Assembly: GCF_900590755.1 (NCBI RefSeq)
Contig: NZ_UUOC01000001.1
Coordinates: forward strand, 248,001-312,000
Reading direction: 5' to 3'
Length of the DNA: 64,000 nt
From: Pseudomonas viridiflava
Lineage (GTDB): Bacteria; Pseudomonadota; Gammaproteobacteria; Pseudomonadales; Pseudomonadaceae
In this document: one piece after another, positions 1-8,621 of the stretch
Position numbering within the stretch: position 1 is the first letter of the stretch
Layout: each line of letters opens with the position of its first letter
Notes under the pieces: generated by a model
Databases searched by the model: none
The model's input: only the letters and a program-made list of their open reading frames with translations
Told to the model about the DNA's origin: nothing
Program-made: the position numbers and the translations under genes

Positions 1-768
1 GCGCGCGGCCCTGAGCCAGACCAGATCAGCGCGCATGCCATCGACGCCCGCCGCGAAACAACGCTCGGTGATCGCAGCGAGCGCGGCGTCATCCAGCTCG
101 ATAGTGTTCAGCAACTGCCGCGCCTGTTCGCAGCGCTGCTTCAAGGCATCCTGCTCGCCCTGCCACTGCTGGCAGAACCCTTGTGGGTCTGCATCGAACT
201 CCAGACGCCGACGAATAATCTGCCCGCGCTGCATCGGCAAAGTCTGCCCGCTCAGTGCCACGTTCAGGCCGAAGCGATCCAGCAGTTGCGGACGCAATTC
301 GCCTTCTTCCGGGTTCATGGTGCCAATCAACACAAAGCGCGCCGCGTGCCGATGGGAAATACCATCTCGCTCCACCAGGTTGACGCCGCTGGCTGCAACG
401 TCCAGCAGCAGATCAACCAAGTGGTCGGCCAGCAGATTCACTTCATCAACATACAAAACCCCGCCATCGGCCTTGGCCAATACCCCAGGGGAAAACTGCG
501 CACGACCTTCACCCAGAGCAGCATCCAGATCCAGCGTGCCCACCAGCCGTTCTTCAGTCGCGCCCAATGGCAAAGTGACGAACTGGCCGCTGGCCAACAG
601 ATCCGCCAGGCCTCGAGCCAGAGTCGACTTGGCCATGCCCCGAGGACCTTCGATCAATACGCCACCGATTTTCGGGTCGATGGCGGTCAGGCACAGCGCC
701 AGTTTCAGCTCATCGGCTGCAACCACCGCGGCCAGCGGGAAATGTGGGGTATCGGGCAACGTCGTCAT
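1..768 (-). CDS. Magnesium-chelatase-type AAA+ ATPase (ChlI/BchI-like), partial
   Basis: The reading frame is open from ATG at 768 to the left edge, giving 256 visible residues, so the C-terminus is missing. It starts MTTLPDTPHF and has a Walker A-like GPRGMAKST (about residues 46-54), a Walker B-like VLYVDEVNLL (about 105) and the sensor region GTMNPEEGELRPQLLDRF typical of ChlI/BchI AAA+ ATPases. In aerobic cobalamin producers such an ATPase sits next to cobN and is thought to power cobalt insertion in place of, or with, CobS. Its start overlaps the cobN stop by one base (TGATG), so the two are translationally coupled. That it serves cobaltochelatase is inferred from context. Confidence 0.9.
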   Translation of the reverse strand, partial: MTTLPDTPHFPLAAVVAADELKLALCLTAIDPKIGGVLIEGPRGMAKSTLARGLADLLASGQFVTLPLGATEERLVGTLDLDAALGEGRAQFSPGVLAKADGGVLYVDEVNLLADHLVDLLLDVAASGVNLVERDGISHRHAARFVLIGTMNPEEGELRPQLLDRFGLNVALSGQTLPMQRGQIIRRRLEFDADPQGFCQQWQGEQDALKQRCEQARQLLNTIELDDAALAAITERCFAAGVDGMRADLVWLRAAR

Positions 769-3700
769 CAGTTCTCTTCTATGTCCAGCAAAAGGCCTTC
801 CAGCGCGTCGCGATACTCGCCCGGCTCCTGCCAGAGGCCGCGTTGCTGGGCTTCCAGCATCCGCTCGGTCATGTCGCGCAACGCATCAGGATTATGCTGC
901 TGTATGAATTCCCGGGTTGAAGGATCCAGCAAATAGGCATCGGCCAACAGTGCGTATTGGTGGTCGTCGATCAGCTCGGTGGTGGCATCAAAGGCAAACA
1001 GAAAGTCCACCGTAGCCGCCATCTCGAAAGCCCCTTTGTAGCCATGGCGTTTTACGCCATCGATCCACTTGGGATTGGCCGCCCGGGAGCGGATCACCCG
1101 GTTCAACTCTTCCTTCAGGGTGCGAATCTTCGGCAGATCGGGCTGACTATGATCGCCGTGATAGCTGGCAGTCTTCTGCCCGCTGAGGCTTTCAGCGGCG
1201 GCAAGCATGCCGCCCTGGAACTGGTAATAGTCATTAGAGTCGAGCAGATCGTGCTCACGGTTATCCTGGTTCTGCACCACGGCCTGGACTTGCGACAGGC
1301 GTTTGGCAAAGCGCTCCCGTGCAGGCGTGCCCTCATCGCCAGCGCCATAGGCGTAACCGCCCCAGTTCAGATACACCTCGGCCAAGTCATCACGGCTCTG
1401 CCACAAGCGAGCATCGATAGCGCCTTGCACACCGGCACCGTAAGCACCGGGCTTGGCACCAAAAACGCGCCATCCCGCTTGTCTTGAGGCTTGATCGACA
1501 TCCAGACCCTGGCTTTGCAGCGTCGCCCGCTCCTCGCGCACTTTGGCAGCCAGCGGGTTCAGGTCGTCCGGCTCGTCCAGTGCCGCGACTGCCTGAACAG
1601 CGGCGTCGAACAGGCGAATCAGATTGGCGAATGCATCGCGGAAAAATCCCGAGACCCGCAGCGTGACATCCACCCGTGGTCGGTCAAGCAGGCTCAGGGG
1701 CAGGATTTCAAAATCATCCACCCGCTGACTGCCCGCGGCCCACACCGGTCGAACGCCCATCAGCGCCATGGCCTGGGCAATATCATCGCCGCCAGTGCGC
1801 ATGGTGGCCGTGCCCCAAACCGACAGACCAAGTTGACGTAAATGATCACCATGATCCTGTAAGTGCCTCTCCAGCAACAGATTTGCTGATTGAAAACCAA
1901 TCCGCCAAGCCGTAGTGGTGGGCAGGTTACGGACATCCACCGAGAAGAAATTACGTCCGGTGGGCAGCACGTCCAGGCGACCGCGACTCGGTGCACCGCT
2001 TGGGCCAGCAGGCACGAACAGGCCGTTCAAGGCATCAAGTAAGCCCTGGACCTCAGCAGGTCCACAAGCTTCTAGACGCGGTGCGACAACCTCTTGCAAA
2101 TTATCAAGAACAAGCAGTAACTCTTTGTTCTCTATCGGTAATTCATATTCTTCACCGGAGATGATTTGCTCAATCAGTCGAGCGGCATACAGCTCCAGAC
2201 GCTCCCTGGCATCCCCCGCTGTGCGCCACGGGTCAGTGCCGATTTCCAGCAAGGCCGAAGGCTTCGGACCGGACCAGGGTTCAGCCAACTCACAATCCAA
2301 TGGGTCGAAACCCAGCTCGAAAGCTTTGCTCAAGACTCGCAGCAGACTCGATTGCGCGCCACGACCATCGCCACGGGGAATTCGTAACAGTGCCAATAGC
2401 GTGTCGATGCGCAGGCGGCCTGATGGCGACTCGCCAAAGATATGCAACCCGTCGCGAATCTGTGATTCCTTCAAATCGCACAGGTAGGTGTCCAGACGCG
2501 GCAGCCAGACCGCAGCGTTGTCATCCTTCAGCGACCCGTCAACCGCGAGCTCCTGATCGATATGGGTCTCGCGAACCAGTCTGAGGATGTCCCGCTGCAG
2601 CTCAATAGCGCGGCGCGGGTCCAGCAACTGGGCCTCGTAATATTCGTCGGCCAACAATTCCAGGTCACGCAATGGCCCGTAGGTTTCTGCGCGGGTCAGC
2701 GGCGGCATCAAGTGATCGATGATCACCGCCTGGGTGCGACGCTTGGCCTGTGCACCCTCGCCCGGATCATTGACGATGAACGGATAGATGTTCGGCATCG
2801 CGCCGAGAATCGCATCCGGCCAGCAGCTTTCCGAAAGCCCGACGCCCTTTCCCGGCAGCCATTCCAGATTGCCGTGCTTGCCCACATGCACCACCGCGTG
2901 GGCGCCATAGGCTTTGCGTAACCAGAAATAGAACGCCAGATAACCATGGGGCGGCACCAGATCCGGGTCGTGGTACACCGCACTGGCATCCACCTGATAG
3001 CCACGGGCAGGTTGAATGCCGACGAAGGTCAGGCCGAAACGCAGCCCGGCGATCATCATCCGGCCGCTGCGGAACATCGGATCGGTTTGCGGCGCGCCCC
3101 AGCGGGCAATCACCGACTCGCGATTGGCTACGGGCAGTTGCTCGAAAGCAGTCTGGTATTCATCCAGCGCCATGCTTTGCGCACACGGGCGCAGGTCGAT
3201 ACTGTCCAGATCGTTGGTCACGCCGCCCAACAATTGATGGATCAACGCGGTGCCGGTGTCCGGCAAGTCAGCCACGGGATAGCCGGTGCCTTGCATGGCG
3301 CGCAGAATATTCAGCGCCGCCGCTGGCGTATCCAGGCCGACACCGTTACCAATCCGGCCATCGCGAGTTGGGTAGTTGGCCAGAATCAACGCCACGCGTT
3401 TGTCGGCATTCGGCAGACGACGGAGCAGTACCCAACGTCGGGCCAGTTCGGCGACAAAATCCATGCGTTCAGGCTGCGGTCGATAGCAGACCACATCCGA
3501 CTGGCTGCGCTCGCTGCGCCACGCCAGATCCTTGAAGCTGATGGGCCGGCTGATGATGCGTCCGTCCAGTTCCGGCAAGGCAATGTGCATTGCCAGATCA
3601 CGGGCACCAAGGCCCTGATCACTGGCTCGCCAACCGGGTTCGTTATCCTGGGCGCAAATCGCTTGAATCACCGGAATATTGCGCCGAAACGGCCGCAAAT

Positions 3701-4529
3701 GCGGGGCTTCCGGGCTGGACTGGGCGAAGCCAGTGGTGTTGAGAATCAGCTCGCAGTCGATCTCGTCCAGCCAGTCCTCGACCACGCTCAGGCAGCTCGC
3801 CTCCTTGAGACTGGCCACGGCGATCGGCAGTGGATTCAAACCCTGTGCCAGCAAGCGTTCGCAGAACACATCGATAAAGGCGGTATTGGCGGCTTGCAAA
3901 TGCGAGCGATAGAACAACAGCGCCACTACGGGCTGGTCCTCTGACCATTGCGATTGCCAAACGGCGGGGTCAGCACTCACACCTTGAGGGTGATAGACGG
4001 CGGTGCGCGGCAAAGGCTGTGGTTCGGCCCACAGGTAGTCGCGACCAAGCATGCGGCTGGCCAGGCACCGGTAAAAATCCAGCGCGTTGTGCATGCCGCC
4101 CTGTCGCAGGAATTGCCAGAGTCGATGGCAGTCCTCGGCGGGCGCAGTGCTGCGTTCATCCAGCTCCGGGTCAGGGTTATCACAACCCGGCACCATGATG
4201 ATTTGCACGCCACGGGCGGCCAGCTCGCCTAGACGCTCAACACCATAACGCCAGTAACCGATCCCGCCATGCAGGGAAATGAGGATTACCTTGGCGTGCT
4301 GCAGAACGTCTTCGAAATACAGGTCAACCGAGGAATGGTTCTGCACCTGCATCGGATTGGCCAGACGCAGGCTTGGGTAGTCATCCGGCAACTGCTGGGC
4401 GGCTTCGGCCAGCAGCGCCAGGCTGGAATCACCACTACAGAGAATCACCAGCTCGGCGGGCGTCTGCCCAAGGTCGGCAATGCTGTCGTCCGGGACAAAA
4501 CCGCCGGGCTGGGTTCTCAGTAAATGCAT
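768..4529 (-). CDS. cobN: Cobaltochelatase large subunit CobN
   Basis: A 1253-aa CobN/BchH-family protein, normal length for the aerobic cobaltochelatase subunit that inserts cobalt into hydrogenobyrinic acid a,c-diamide in the cytoplasm, driven by ATP through its partner ATPase. The family block HVGKHGNLEWLPGKGVGLSE is present near residue 555, followed by the long conserved C-terminal half. ATG at 4529 lies 3 nt after the cobW stop codon, and the stop overlaps the downstream chelatase ATPase start, so cobW-cobN-chlI is one tight operon. It is probably governed by the leftward cobalamin riboswitch at about 5725-5912. Confidence 0.95.
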   Translation of the reverse strand: MHLLRTQPGGFVPDDSIADLGQTPAELVILCSGDSSLALLAEAAQQLPDDYPSLRLANPMQVQNHSSVDLYFEDVLQHAKVILISLHGGIGYWRYGVERLGELAARGVQIIMVPGCDNPDPELDERSTAPAEDCHRLWQFLRQGGMHNALDFYRCLASRMLGRDYLWAEPQPLPRTAVYHPQGVSADPAVWQSQWSEDQPVVALLFYRSHLQAANTAFIDVFCERLLAQGLNPLPIAVASLKEASCLSVVEDWLDEIDCELILNTTGFAQSSPEAPHLRPFRRNIPVIQAICAQDNEPGWRASDQGLGARDLAMHIALPELDGRIISRPISFKDLAWRSERSQSDVVCYRPQPERMDFVAELARRWVLLRRLPNADKRVALILANYPTRDGRIGNGVGLDTPAAALNILRAMQGTGYPVADLPDTGTALIHQLLGGVTNDLDSIDLRPCAQSMALDEYQTAFEQLPVANRESVIARWGAPQTDPMFRSGRMMIAGLRFGLTFVGIQPARGYQVDASAVYHDPDLVPPHGYLAFYFWLRKAYGAHAVVHVGKHGNLEWLPGKGVGLSESCWPDAILGAMPNIYPFIVNDPGEGAQAKRRTQAVIIDHLMPPLTRAETYGPLRDLELLADEYYEAQLLDPRRAIELQRDILRLVRETHIDQELAVDGSLKDDNAAVWLPRLDTYLCDLKESQIRDGLHIFGESPSGRLRIDTLLALLRIPRGDGRGAQSSLLRVLSKAFELGFDPLDCELAEPWSGPKPSALLEIGTDPWRTAGDARERLELYAARLIEQIISGEEYELPIENKELLLVLDNLQEVVAPRLEACGPAEVQGLLDALNGLFVPAGPSGAPSRGRLDVLPTGRNFFSVDVRNLPTTTAWRIGFQSANLLLERHLQDHGDHLRQLGLSVWGTATMRTGGDDIAQAMALMGVRPVWAAGSQRVDDFEILPLSLLDRPRVDVTLRVSGFFRDAFANLIRLFDAAVQAVAALDEPDDLNPLAAKVREERATLQSQGLDVDQASRQAGWRVFGAKPGAYGAGVQGAIDARLWQSRDDLAEVYLNWGGYAYGAGDEGTPARERFAKRLSQVQAVVQNQDNREHDLLDSNDYYQFQGGMLAAAESLSGQKTASYHGDHSQPDLPKIRTLKEELNRVIRSRAANPKWIDGVKRHGYKGAFEMAATVDFLFAFDATTELIDDHQYALLADAYLLDPSTREFIQQHNPDALRDMTERMLEAQQRGLWQEPGEYRDALEGLLLDIEEN

Positions 4530-4532
4530 GGG

Positions 4533-5597
4533 TCAGCCAGCGAGCGCAGCGCGCAGTTGAGTTTCCAGTGCAGCGGCGTCCAGCTTCTGGCCAATCAGCA
4601 CCAGGTTGGTCGCGCGCTCTTCGTCCTTACCCCAGGCACGGTCGAAATGCTTGTCGAAACGGGTACCCACACCCTGAATCAACAGACGCATCGGCTTGCC
4701 CGGAATCGCAGCGAAGCCCTTGACCCGCAGAATGCCGTGCTGCACCACCAACTGAGTCAGGGCATCGAGCAGCAGGCTTTCATCGGCTTGCGGCAGTTTG
4801 ATCGAGATGGAATCGAAGGCGTCATGATCGTGATCGTCATGGTCATCGTCTTCATGGTGGTCGTGGTGGGTCTTGCGTCCGTCGATGTGTTGCTCGGATT
4901 CGGCGCCCAGGCCCAACAGCACGCTGATCGGCAAGCGACCGCTGCTGGCTTCGATGACTTTGACCGCTGGCGGCAGCTCTTCACTGACTTCAGCGTGCAC
5001 GGCGGCAAGGCCAGCGGCATCGATCATGTCAGCCTTATTGAGAATCACCAGGTCGGCGCTGGCCAGTTGGTCAGCGAACAGCTCGTGCAACGGCGATTCG
5101 TGATCCAGATTCGGGTCGAGCTTGCGTTGCGCATCCACCTGATCAGGAAACGCAGCGAAGGTGCCCGCGAGGACTGCCGGGCTGTCGACCACGGTAATCA
5201 CCGCGTCAACGGTGCAGGCGTTGCGGATTTCCGGCCATTGAAAGGCCTGTACCAAAGGCTTTGGCAGAGCCAGACCCGATGTTTCGATGAGGATGTGATC
5301 CAGGTCGCCACGACGGGCAACCAGCTCGCGCATTACCGGGAAGAATTCTTCCTGCACCGTGCAGCACAGACAGCCGTTGGCCAGCTCGTAGACGCGGCCG
5401 ACCGCTTCTTCTTCGCTGCAACCGATGGTGCATTGTTTGAGAATTTCGCCGTCGATGCCCAGTTCGCCAAACTCGTTGACGATCACCGCGATACGGCGCC
5501 CTTCGGCGTTATCGAGCATGTGACGCAGCAAGGTGGTTTTGCCCGAGCCGAGAAAGCCGGTGACGATGGTGACGGGAAGCTTGGCCAGTGTTTTCAT
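4533..5597 (-). CDS. cobW: Cobalamin biosynthesis GTPase/metallochaperone CobW
   Basis: CobW/COG0523 P-loop GTPase of 354 aa, believed to deliver cobalt to the CobN chelatase. Visible motifs are the P-loop GFLGSGKT (residues 14-21), the CLCC metal-binding motif (76-79), a G3-like ETSG segment, NKAD for guanine recognition, and a His/Asp-rich stretch (about 240-262) between the GTPase and the C-terminal domain. The frame is open further upstream to 5663, but ATG at 5597 begins the canonical MKTLAKLPVTIVTGFLG and is preceded by AAAGGGCAT, so I use it. It is the first gene after the leftward cobalamin riboswitch and lies 3 nt from cobN. Confidence 0.93.
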   Translation of the reverse strand: MKTLAKLPVTIVTGFLGSGKTTLLRHMLDNAEGRRIAVIVNEFGELGIDGEILKQCTIGCSEEEAVGRVYELANGCLCCTVQEEFFPVMRELVARRGDLDHILIETSGLALPKPLVQAFQWPEIRNACTVDAVITVVDSPAVLAGTFAAFPDQVDAQRKLDPNLDHESPLHELFADQLASADLVILNKADMIDAAGLAAVHAEVSEELPPAVKVIEASSGRLPISVLLGLGAESEQHIDGRKTHHDHHEDDDHDDHDHDAFDSISIKLPQADESLLLDALTQLVVQHGILRVKGFAAIPGKPMRLLIQGVGTRFDKHFDRAWGKDEERATNLVLIGQKLDAAALETQLRAALAG

Positions 5598-5724
5598 CGG
5601 ATGCCCTTTGGCAATGCGGCGGGCAAACGGGACGAATGCCCCGGCCGATGGCACAAGGTTCAATTCGCCACCGGATCACCCCGCCCGGTTGTAGTGAGAA
5701 TTCGTCGGGCGCTATACACAGCCC

Positions 5725-5912
5725 GGATCGAGGCAGGTCTCCTGGCTTACGGCGCTTCCCCGGATTATGGGGATCATCATCGCGCCTTCCCGCTGTAGCA
5801 GTGGCTGAGCGACGAACGTACCGTTAACAGTTGCGGGGGCAGCCGCGGCATTACCGCGTTCCCTTCTTAGCTCCTGACCGCTCAATGAGTGGCCGGAGAA
5901 CCTCGAACCCGC
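5725..5912 (-). promoter_or_regulatory. Cobalamin riboswitch (leftward) upstream of cobW
   Basis: On the minus strand the RNA contains the B12-box core GCTGCCCCCGCAACTGTTA (around 5828-5846), a preceding AAGGGAA element, and the conserved 3' segment GTAAGCCAGGAGACCTGCC (around 5735-5753). TCGAGG at the 5' end can pair with CCTCGA at the 3' end as a closing P1 stem. It lies in the leader of cobW-cobN-chlI and should lower their expression when adenosylcobalamin is bound. Boundaries are estimated by eye. Confidence 0.9.
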
Positions 5913-5937
5913 AAGGCTACGCAGTGGCCGCTGGCAG

Positions 5938-5955
5938 GTCAATCAACCGATTGAC
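5938..5955. promoter_or_regulatory. Inverted repeat with possible divergent -35 elements between two riboswitches
   Basis: GTCAATC-AACC-GATTGAC is a perfect 7-bp inverted repeat in the roughly 70 bp that separate the two riboswitches. Each arm gives a -35-like hexamer pointing outward: TTGACG on the plus strand (5951-5956) and TTGACC on the minus strand (5942-5937). The -10 hexamers are not convincing (TAGCCT on the minus strand is the better one). A shared activator site or back-to-back promoters are both possible; this is inference. Confidence 0.4.
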
Positions 5956-5984
5956 GTTCTGCACGGCGCCATGCTCTCCTACAT

Positions 5985-6192
5985 GTCTTGTTACGGGTGC
6001 CCTTCACAGGGTGAAACGGGAAACCGGTGCGTTCAAGCCTTGAGCTTGTGCAAGTCCGGCGCTGCCCCCGCAACGGTAAGCGAGTGGAGAGTCACAGCCA
6101 CTGTGCCGATCAACGGCATGGGAAGGCGACTCTTGCAGGTAGAGCGTTTTGCGCTGTGCCCCTCGTAAGCCCGGAGACCGGCCCGACAAACA
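5985..6192 (+). promoter_or_regulatory. Cobalamin riboswitch (rightward) upstream of cbtB
   Basis: The plus strand has the full set of conserved blocks: GGGTGCCCTTCACAGGGTGAA, GGGAAACCGGTG, the B12 box GCTGCCCCCGCAACGGTAA (6061-6079) and the 3' element GTAAGCCCGGAGACCGGCC (6165-6183). It precedes cbtB by about 100 nt and faces away from the cobW riboswitch. It should repress the cobalt importer and the downstream cobE/cobM when cobalamin is plentiful. Ends are approximate. Confidence 0.93.
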
Positions 6193-6298
6193 GTTATAAC
6201 TAAACCCGCGGTGGGCGGGCGCTGTTGAACCCTGCTGACTTTCGTCAGTGGGCTATTCATGCGCCTGCCCACTTGCTGACAGTCAAGAGGGATATGCC

Positions 6299-6484
6299 AT
6301 GTCGATCAGCGCCACAACCCAGTCCGCCAGCAGCACCGCCACCCAAAGCCAACGCCTGACCGCCGCCATCAGCGCTGCGATCCTCGGCGCGTGCCTGGTC
6401 TACTTCGCCGGGTTCTCCCACATCGACGCGGTGCACAATGCCGCCCACGACACTCGTCACAGCTCTGCTTTTCCTTGCCATTGA
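6299..6484 (+). CDS. cbtB: Cobalt transporter subunit CbtB
   Basis: A 61-aa protein with one hydrophobic helix (about residues 20-40, AISAAILGACLVYFAGF) and a short histidine-containing tail ending HNAAHDTRHSSAFPCH, the layout of CbtB, the small partner of the predicted B12-regulated cobalt transporter CbtAB. I start at ATG 6299, which has AGAGGG 8 nt upstream; the frame also opens at 6248 without a better ribosome site. It lies directly after a cobalamin riboswitch and 10 nt before cbtA. Confidence 0.9.
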   Translation: MSISATTQSASSTATQSQRLTAAISAAILGACLVYFAGFSHIDAVHNAAHDTRHSSAFPCH

Positions 6485-6494
6485 GAGTGAAGCC

Positions 6495-7202
6495 ATGTTC
6501 AAGCGAATCGCTCAAACAGCAGGCTTCACCGGCCTGCTCGCGGCATTGCTGCTGACCCTGCTGCAAAGCTTTTGGGTTGCGCCCCTGATCCTGCAAGCCG
6601 AAACCTACGAAAACGCTCCTGCGGAACAGGTCCATGAGCATGCCCATGGCGAAGCTGCGCCTGCCGGCCATGTGCATAACGAAGAAGCCTGGTCTCCAGA
6701 AGACGGCTGGCAGCGCATTGTTTCGACCACCGGCGGCAATCTTGTGGTTGCCGTCGGTTTTGCCTTGATGCTGGCAGCGCTTTACACCCTTCGCGCGCCG
6801 GGTAAAACCTCCCAAGGCGTACTCTGGGGCATGGCCGGTTTCGCGGTCTTCACCCTGGCACCGACCCTGGGCCTGCCACCGGAGCTGCCGGGCACCGCTG
6901 CGGCGGACCTGACTCAACGGCAGATCTGGTGGGTTGGCACAGCAGCTTCCACAGCCGTGGCCCTGGCGTTGATCGTGTTTGGTAAACACTGGCTGCTTAA
7001 AGTGCTGGGCGTGGCGATCCTCGTGGTACCCCACGTAATTGGTGCGCCACAGCCTGAAGTCCATGAAAGCCTGGCGCCCGAAGCACTGGAATCTCAGTTC
7101 AAGATCGCTTCGCTGCTGACTAACGCGCTGTTCTGGATTGCCATGGGCGTAATCAGCGCCTGGTTGTTCCGCCGTAACAACCCTGACCTTGATCAGGCCT
7201 GA
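6495..7202 (+). CDS. cbtA: Cobalt transporter subunit CbtA
   Basis: A 235-aa membrane protein starting MFKRIAQTAGF at ATG 6495, preceded by GAGAGTGA. Five to six hydrophobic segments can be seen, with a His-rich loop EQVHEHAHGEAAPAGHVHNEE after the first, a likely metal-binding segment, and the family-typical LGLPPELPGT stretch. Together with CbtB it forms a predicted inner-membrane cobalt transporter found under B12-riboswitch control. The frame extends upstream into cbtB, so the longer version is rejected. The stop overlaps the start of cobE by 14 nt. Confidence 0.9.
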   Translation: MFKRIAQTAGFTGLLAALLLTLLQSFWVAPLILQAETYENAPAEQVHEHAHGEAAPAGHVHNEEAWSPEDGWQRIVSTTGGNLVVAVGFALMLAALYTLRAPGKTSQGVLWGMAGFAVFTLAPTLGLPPELPGTAAADLTQRQIWWVGTAASTAVALALIVFGKHWLLKVLGVAILVVPHVIGAPQPEVHESLAPEALESQFKIASLLTNALFWIAMGVISAWLFRRNNPDLDQA

Positions 7203-7611
7203 AGCCGCCCGGCCGACGCGGGTTGTCGGCCTCGGCTGCCAGCGCGGTTGCTCTGCGGACCAGTTGCTGGAGCTGATCCAGCAAAGCCTGCACCGCGCTG
7301 GCCTGAGTCTTGATGACGTCAGCGCCCTCGCCTCCATCGACCTGAAAGCTCAAGAGCCCGGACTGCTGCAACTGGCATCCCGGCTTGATCTGCCGTTGAA
7401 GTGTTTCAATGCATCGGAGCTGGTGGTACACGAGGCGCAGCTCAGCCATCGCTCTGAAGTAGCTTTCACTCACACCGGTTGCCATGGCGTGGCGGAAAGC
7501 GCAGCACTGGCGCTGGCCAGTGAGTCTGGCCCGGCGCAATTACTGATCACCCGGCAAAAAAGCCCGCAAGCGACTTTCGCCTTGGCTATTAGCCCCTCGA
7601 TTGAACGATAA
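7189..7611 (+). CDS. cobE: Cobalamin biosynthesis protein CobE (CbiG C-terminal type)
   Basis: A 140-aa CobE/CbiG-C family protein. The N-terminal VVGLGCQRGCSADQLLELI, the central ASIDLKAQEPGLLQLA and VAFTHTGCHGVAESAAL match the small domain fused to CbiG in anaerobic pathways and free-standing as CobE in aerobic ones. Its exact step is poorly defined, with a supporting role in corrin ring formation. It overlaps cbtA by 14 nt, which suggests co-transcription from the rightward riboswitch, and is followed 35 nt later by cobM. Confidence 0.9.
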   Translation: MIRPEAARPTRVVGLGCQRGCSADQLLELIQQSLHRAGLSLDDVSALASIDLKAQEPGLLQLASRLDLPLKCFNASELVVHEAQLSHRSEVAFTHTGCHGVAESAALALASESGPAQLLITRQKSPQATFALAISPSIER

Positions 7612-7646
7612 TCCGGGCTATTTCCCCTTAACGATTCTGGAGCAGC

Positions 7647-8393
7647 ATGACGGTCTTTTTCATTGGCGCAGGCCCTGGCGACCCTGAACTGATCACGGTC
7701 AAAGGTCAGCGCCTGATCCGTAATTGCCCGGTGATCATCTATGCGGGTTCGCTGGTGCCAGCGGCCGTGCTTGAGGGTCATCAAGCGCTTCAAGTGAGCA
7801 ATAGCGCCGAGTTGCATCTGGAGCAGATCATCGCCTTGATGAAATCGGCTCATGAACAAGGCCAGGATGTGGCCCGGGTGCACTCCGGCGATCCCAGCCT
7901 GTATGGGGCCATTGGCGAACAGATTCGGCATTTGCGCGAGCTGGGCATCCCGTTCGAAATCATCCCCGGCGTGACCGCTACCGCTGCGTGTGCCGCGCTG
8001 CTGGAAACCGAGCTGACCCTACCGGATATTTCCCAGAGCGTGATCCTGACCCGCTACGCCGACAAAACCTCGATGCCCGAAGGCGAATCCCTGGGAGAGC
8101 TGGCGCAACACAAGGCCACCATGGCAATTCATCTGGGGGTGAACAATTTACCGAAGATCGTCGCCGAGCTGCTGCCGCACTATGGCGCAGACTGCCCGAT
8201 TGCCGTGGTCCACCGAGCCAGCTGGCCTGACCAGGATTGGGTATCAGGGACCCTGGCGGACATTGAAGCCAAAGTCGCTGAGAAAGGATTTCGCCGGACT
8301 GCGCTGATTCTGGTTGGGCGAGTGCTGGCCAACGATGCGTTCAGTGAGTCCTCGCTGTATCGCGCAGGGCATGCGCATCTCTACAGACAGTAG
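7647..8393 (+). CDS. cobM: Precorrin-4 C(11)-methyltransferase CobM
   Basis: A 248-aa tetrapyrrole methylase. It begins MTVFFIGAGPGDPELITVKG with the GAGPGDP SAM-binding loop at residues 7-13, followed by the second conserved loop HSGDPSLYGAIGEQ (about 76-89) and IPGVTATAACAA. CobM transfers a methyl group from SAM to C-11 of precorrin-4. Length and motifs fit CobM rather than CobI or CobJ. It is the last gene of the rightward cobalamin-riboswitch operon; a 90-nt palindromic repeat follows. Confidence 0.93.
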   Translation: MTVFFIGAGPGDPELITVKGQRLIRNCPVIIYAGSLVPAAVLEGHQALQVSNSAELHLEQIIALMKSAHEQGQDVARVHSGDPSLYGAIGEQIRHLRELGIPFEIIPGVTATAACAALLETELTLPDISQSVILTRYADKTSMPEGESLGELAQHKATMAIHLGVNNLPKIVAELLPHYGADCPIAVVHRASWPDQDWVSGTLADIEAKVAEKGFRRTALILVGRVLANDAFSESSLYRAGHAHLYRQ

Positions 8394-8417
8394 CTCCACC
8401 TGTTGGAGTGTTTTCAT

Positions 8418-8506
8418 GTGGGACCGGCTTTAGCCGGGAAGAGGCCAGTACATTCGCTGCACAGGATGGTCTGAAATGCCGCCTTCCCGGCTAAAGCGGG
8501 TCCCAC
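8418..8506. repeat. REPIN-like palindrome, family A copy 1
   Basis: GTGGGACCGGCTTTAGCCGGGAAG on one side and its near inverse CTTCCCGGCTAAAGC(G)GGTCCCAC on the other flank a variable centre. Total length is 89 nt. It sits between cobM and nfuA, which converge, where it could end or stabilise transcripts. Confidence 0.85.
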
Positions 8507-8512
8507 ATGAAT

Positions 8513-8543
8513 GTGCATTGCAGGCCAACATAGAATCTCCCAC
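8513..8543. repeat. Companion repeat beside family A element
   Basis: GTGCATTGCAGGCCAACATAGAATCTCCCAC recurs in the same or inverted orientation at 56389-56421 and 56676-56709, and as a shorter TCTATGTTTGGCCTGC at 16917-16932, each time close to a family A palindrome. Confidence 0.6.
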
Positions 8544-8573
8544 AAGGAGTCGTGCAAGCTGGAAAACACCCAC

Positions 8574-8601
8574 AAAAAACCCCGAACACGTCGGGGTTTT
8601 T
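8574..8601 (-). terminator. Rho-independent terminator of nfuA
   Basis: AAAAACCCCGA-ACACG-TCGGGGTTTTT forms a strong stem with T-runs on both strands. It lies 20 nt beyond the nfuA stop codon and could act in both directions. Confidence 0.85.
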
Positions 8602-8621
8602 GATCCAGCCCAGTGAATCGC

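Noticed and set aside
4524..5798. Plus-strand open frame over cobW
   Set aside because: Antisense shadow; cobW has all GTPase motifs and the frame runs on into the riboswitch.
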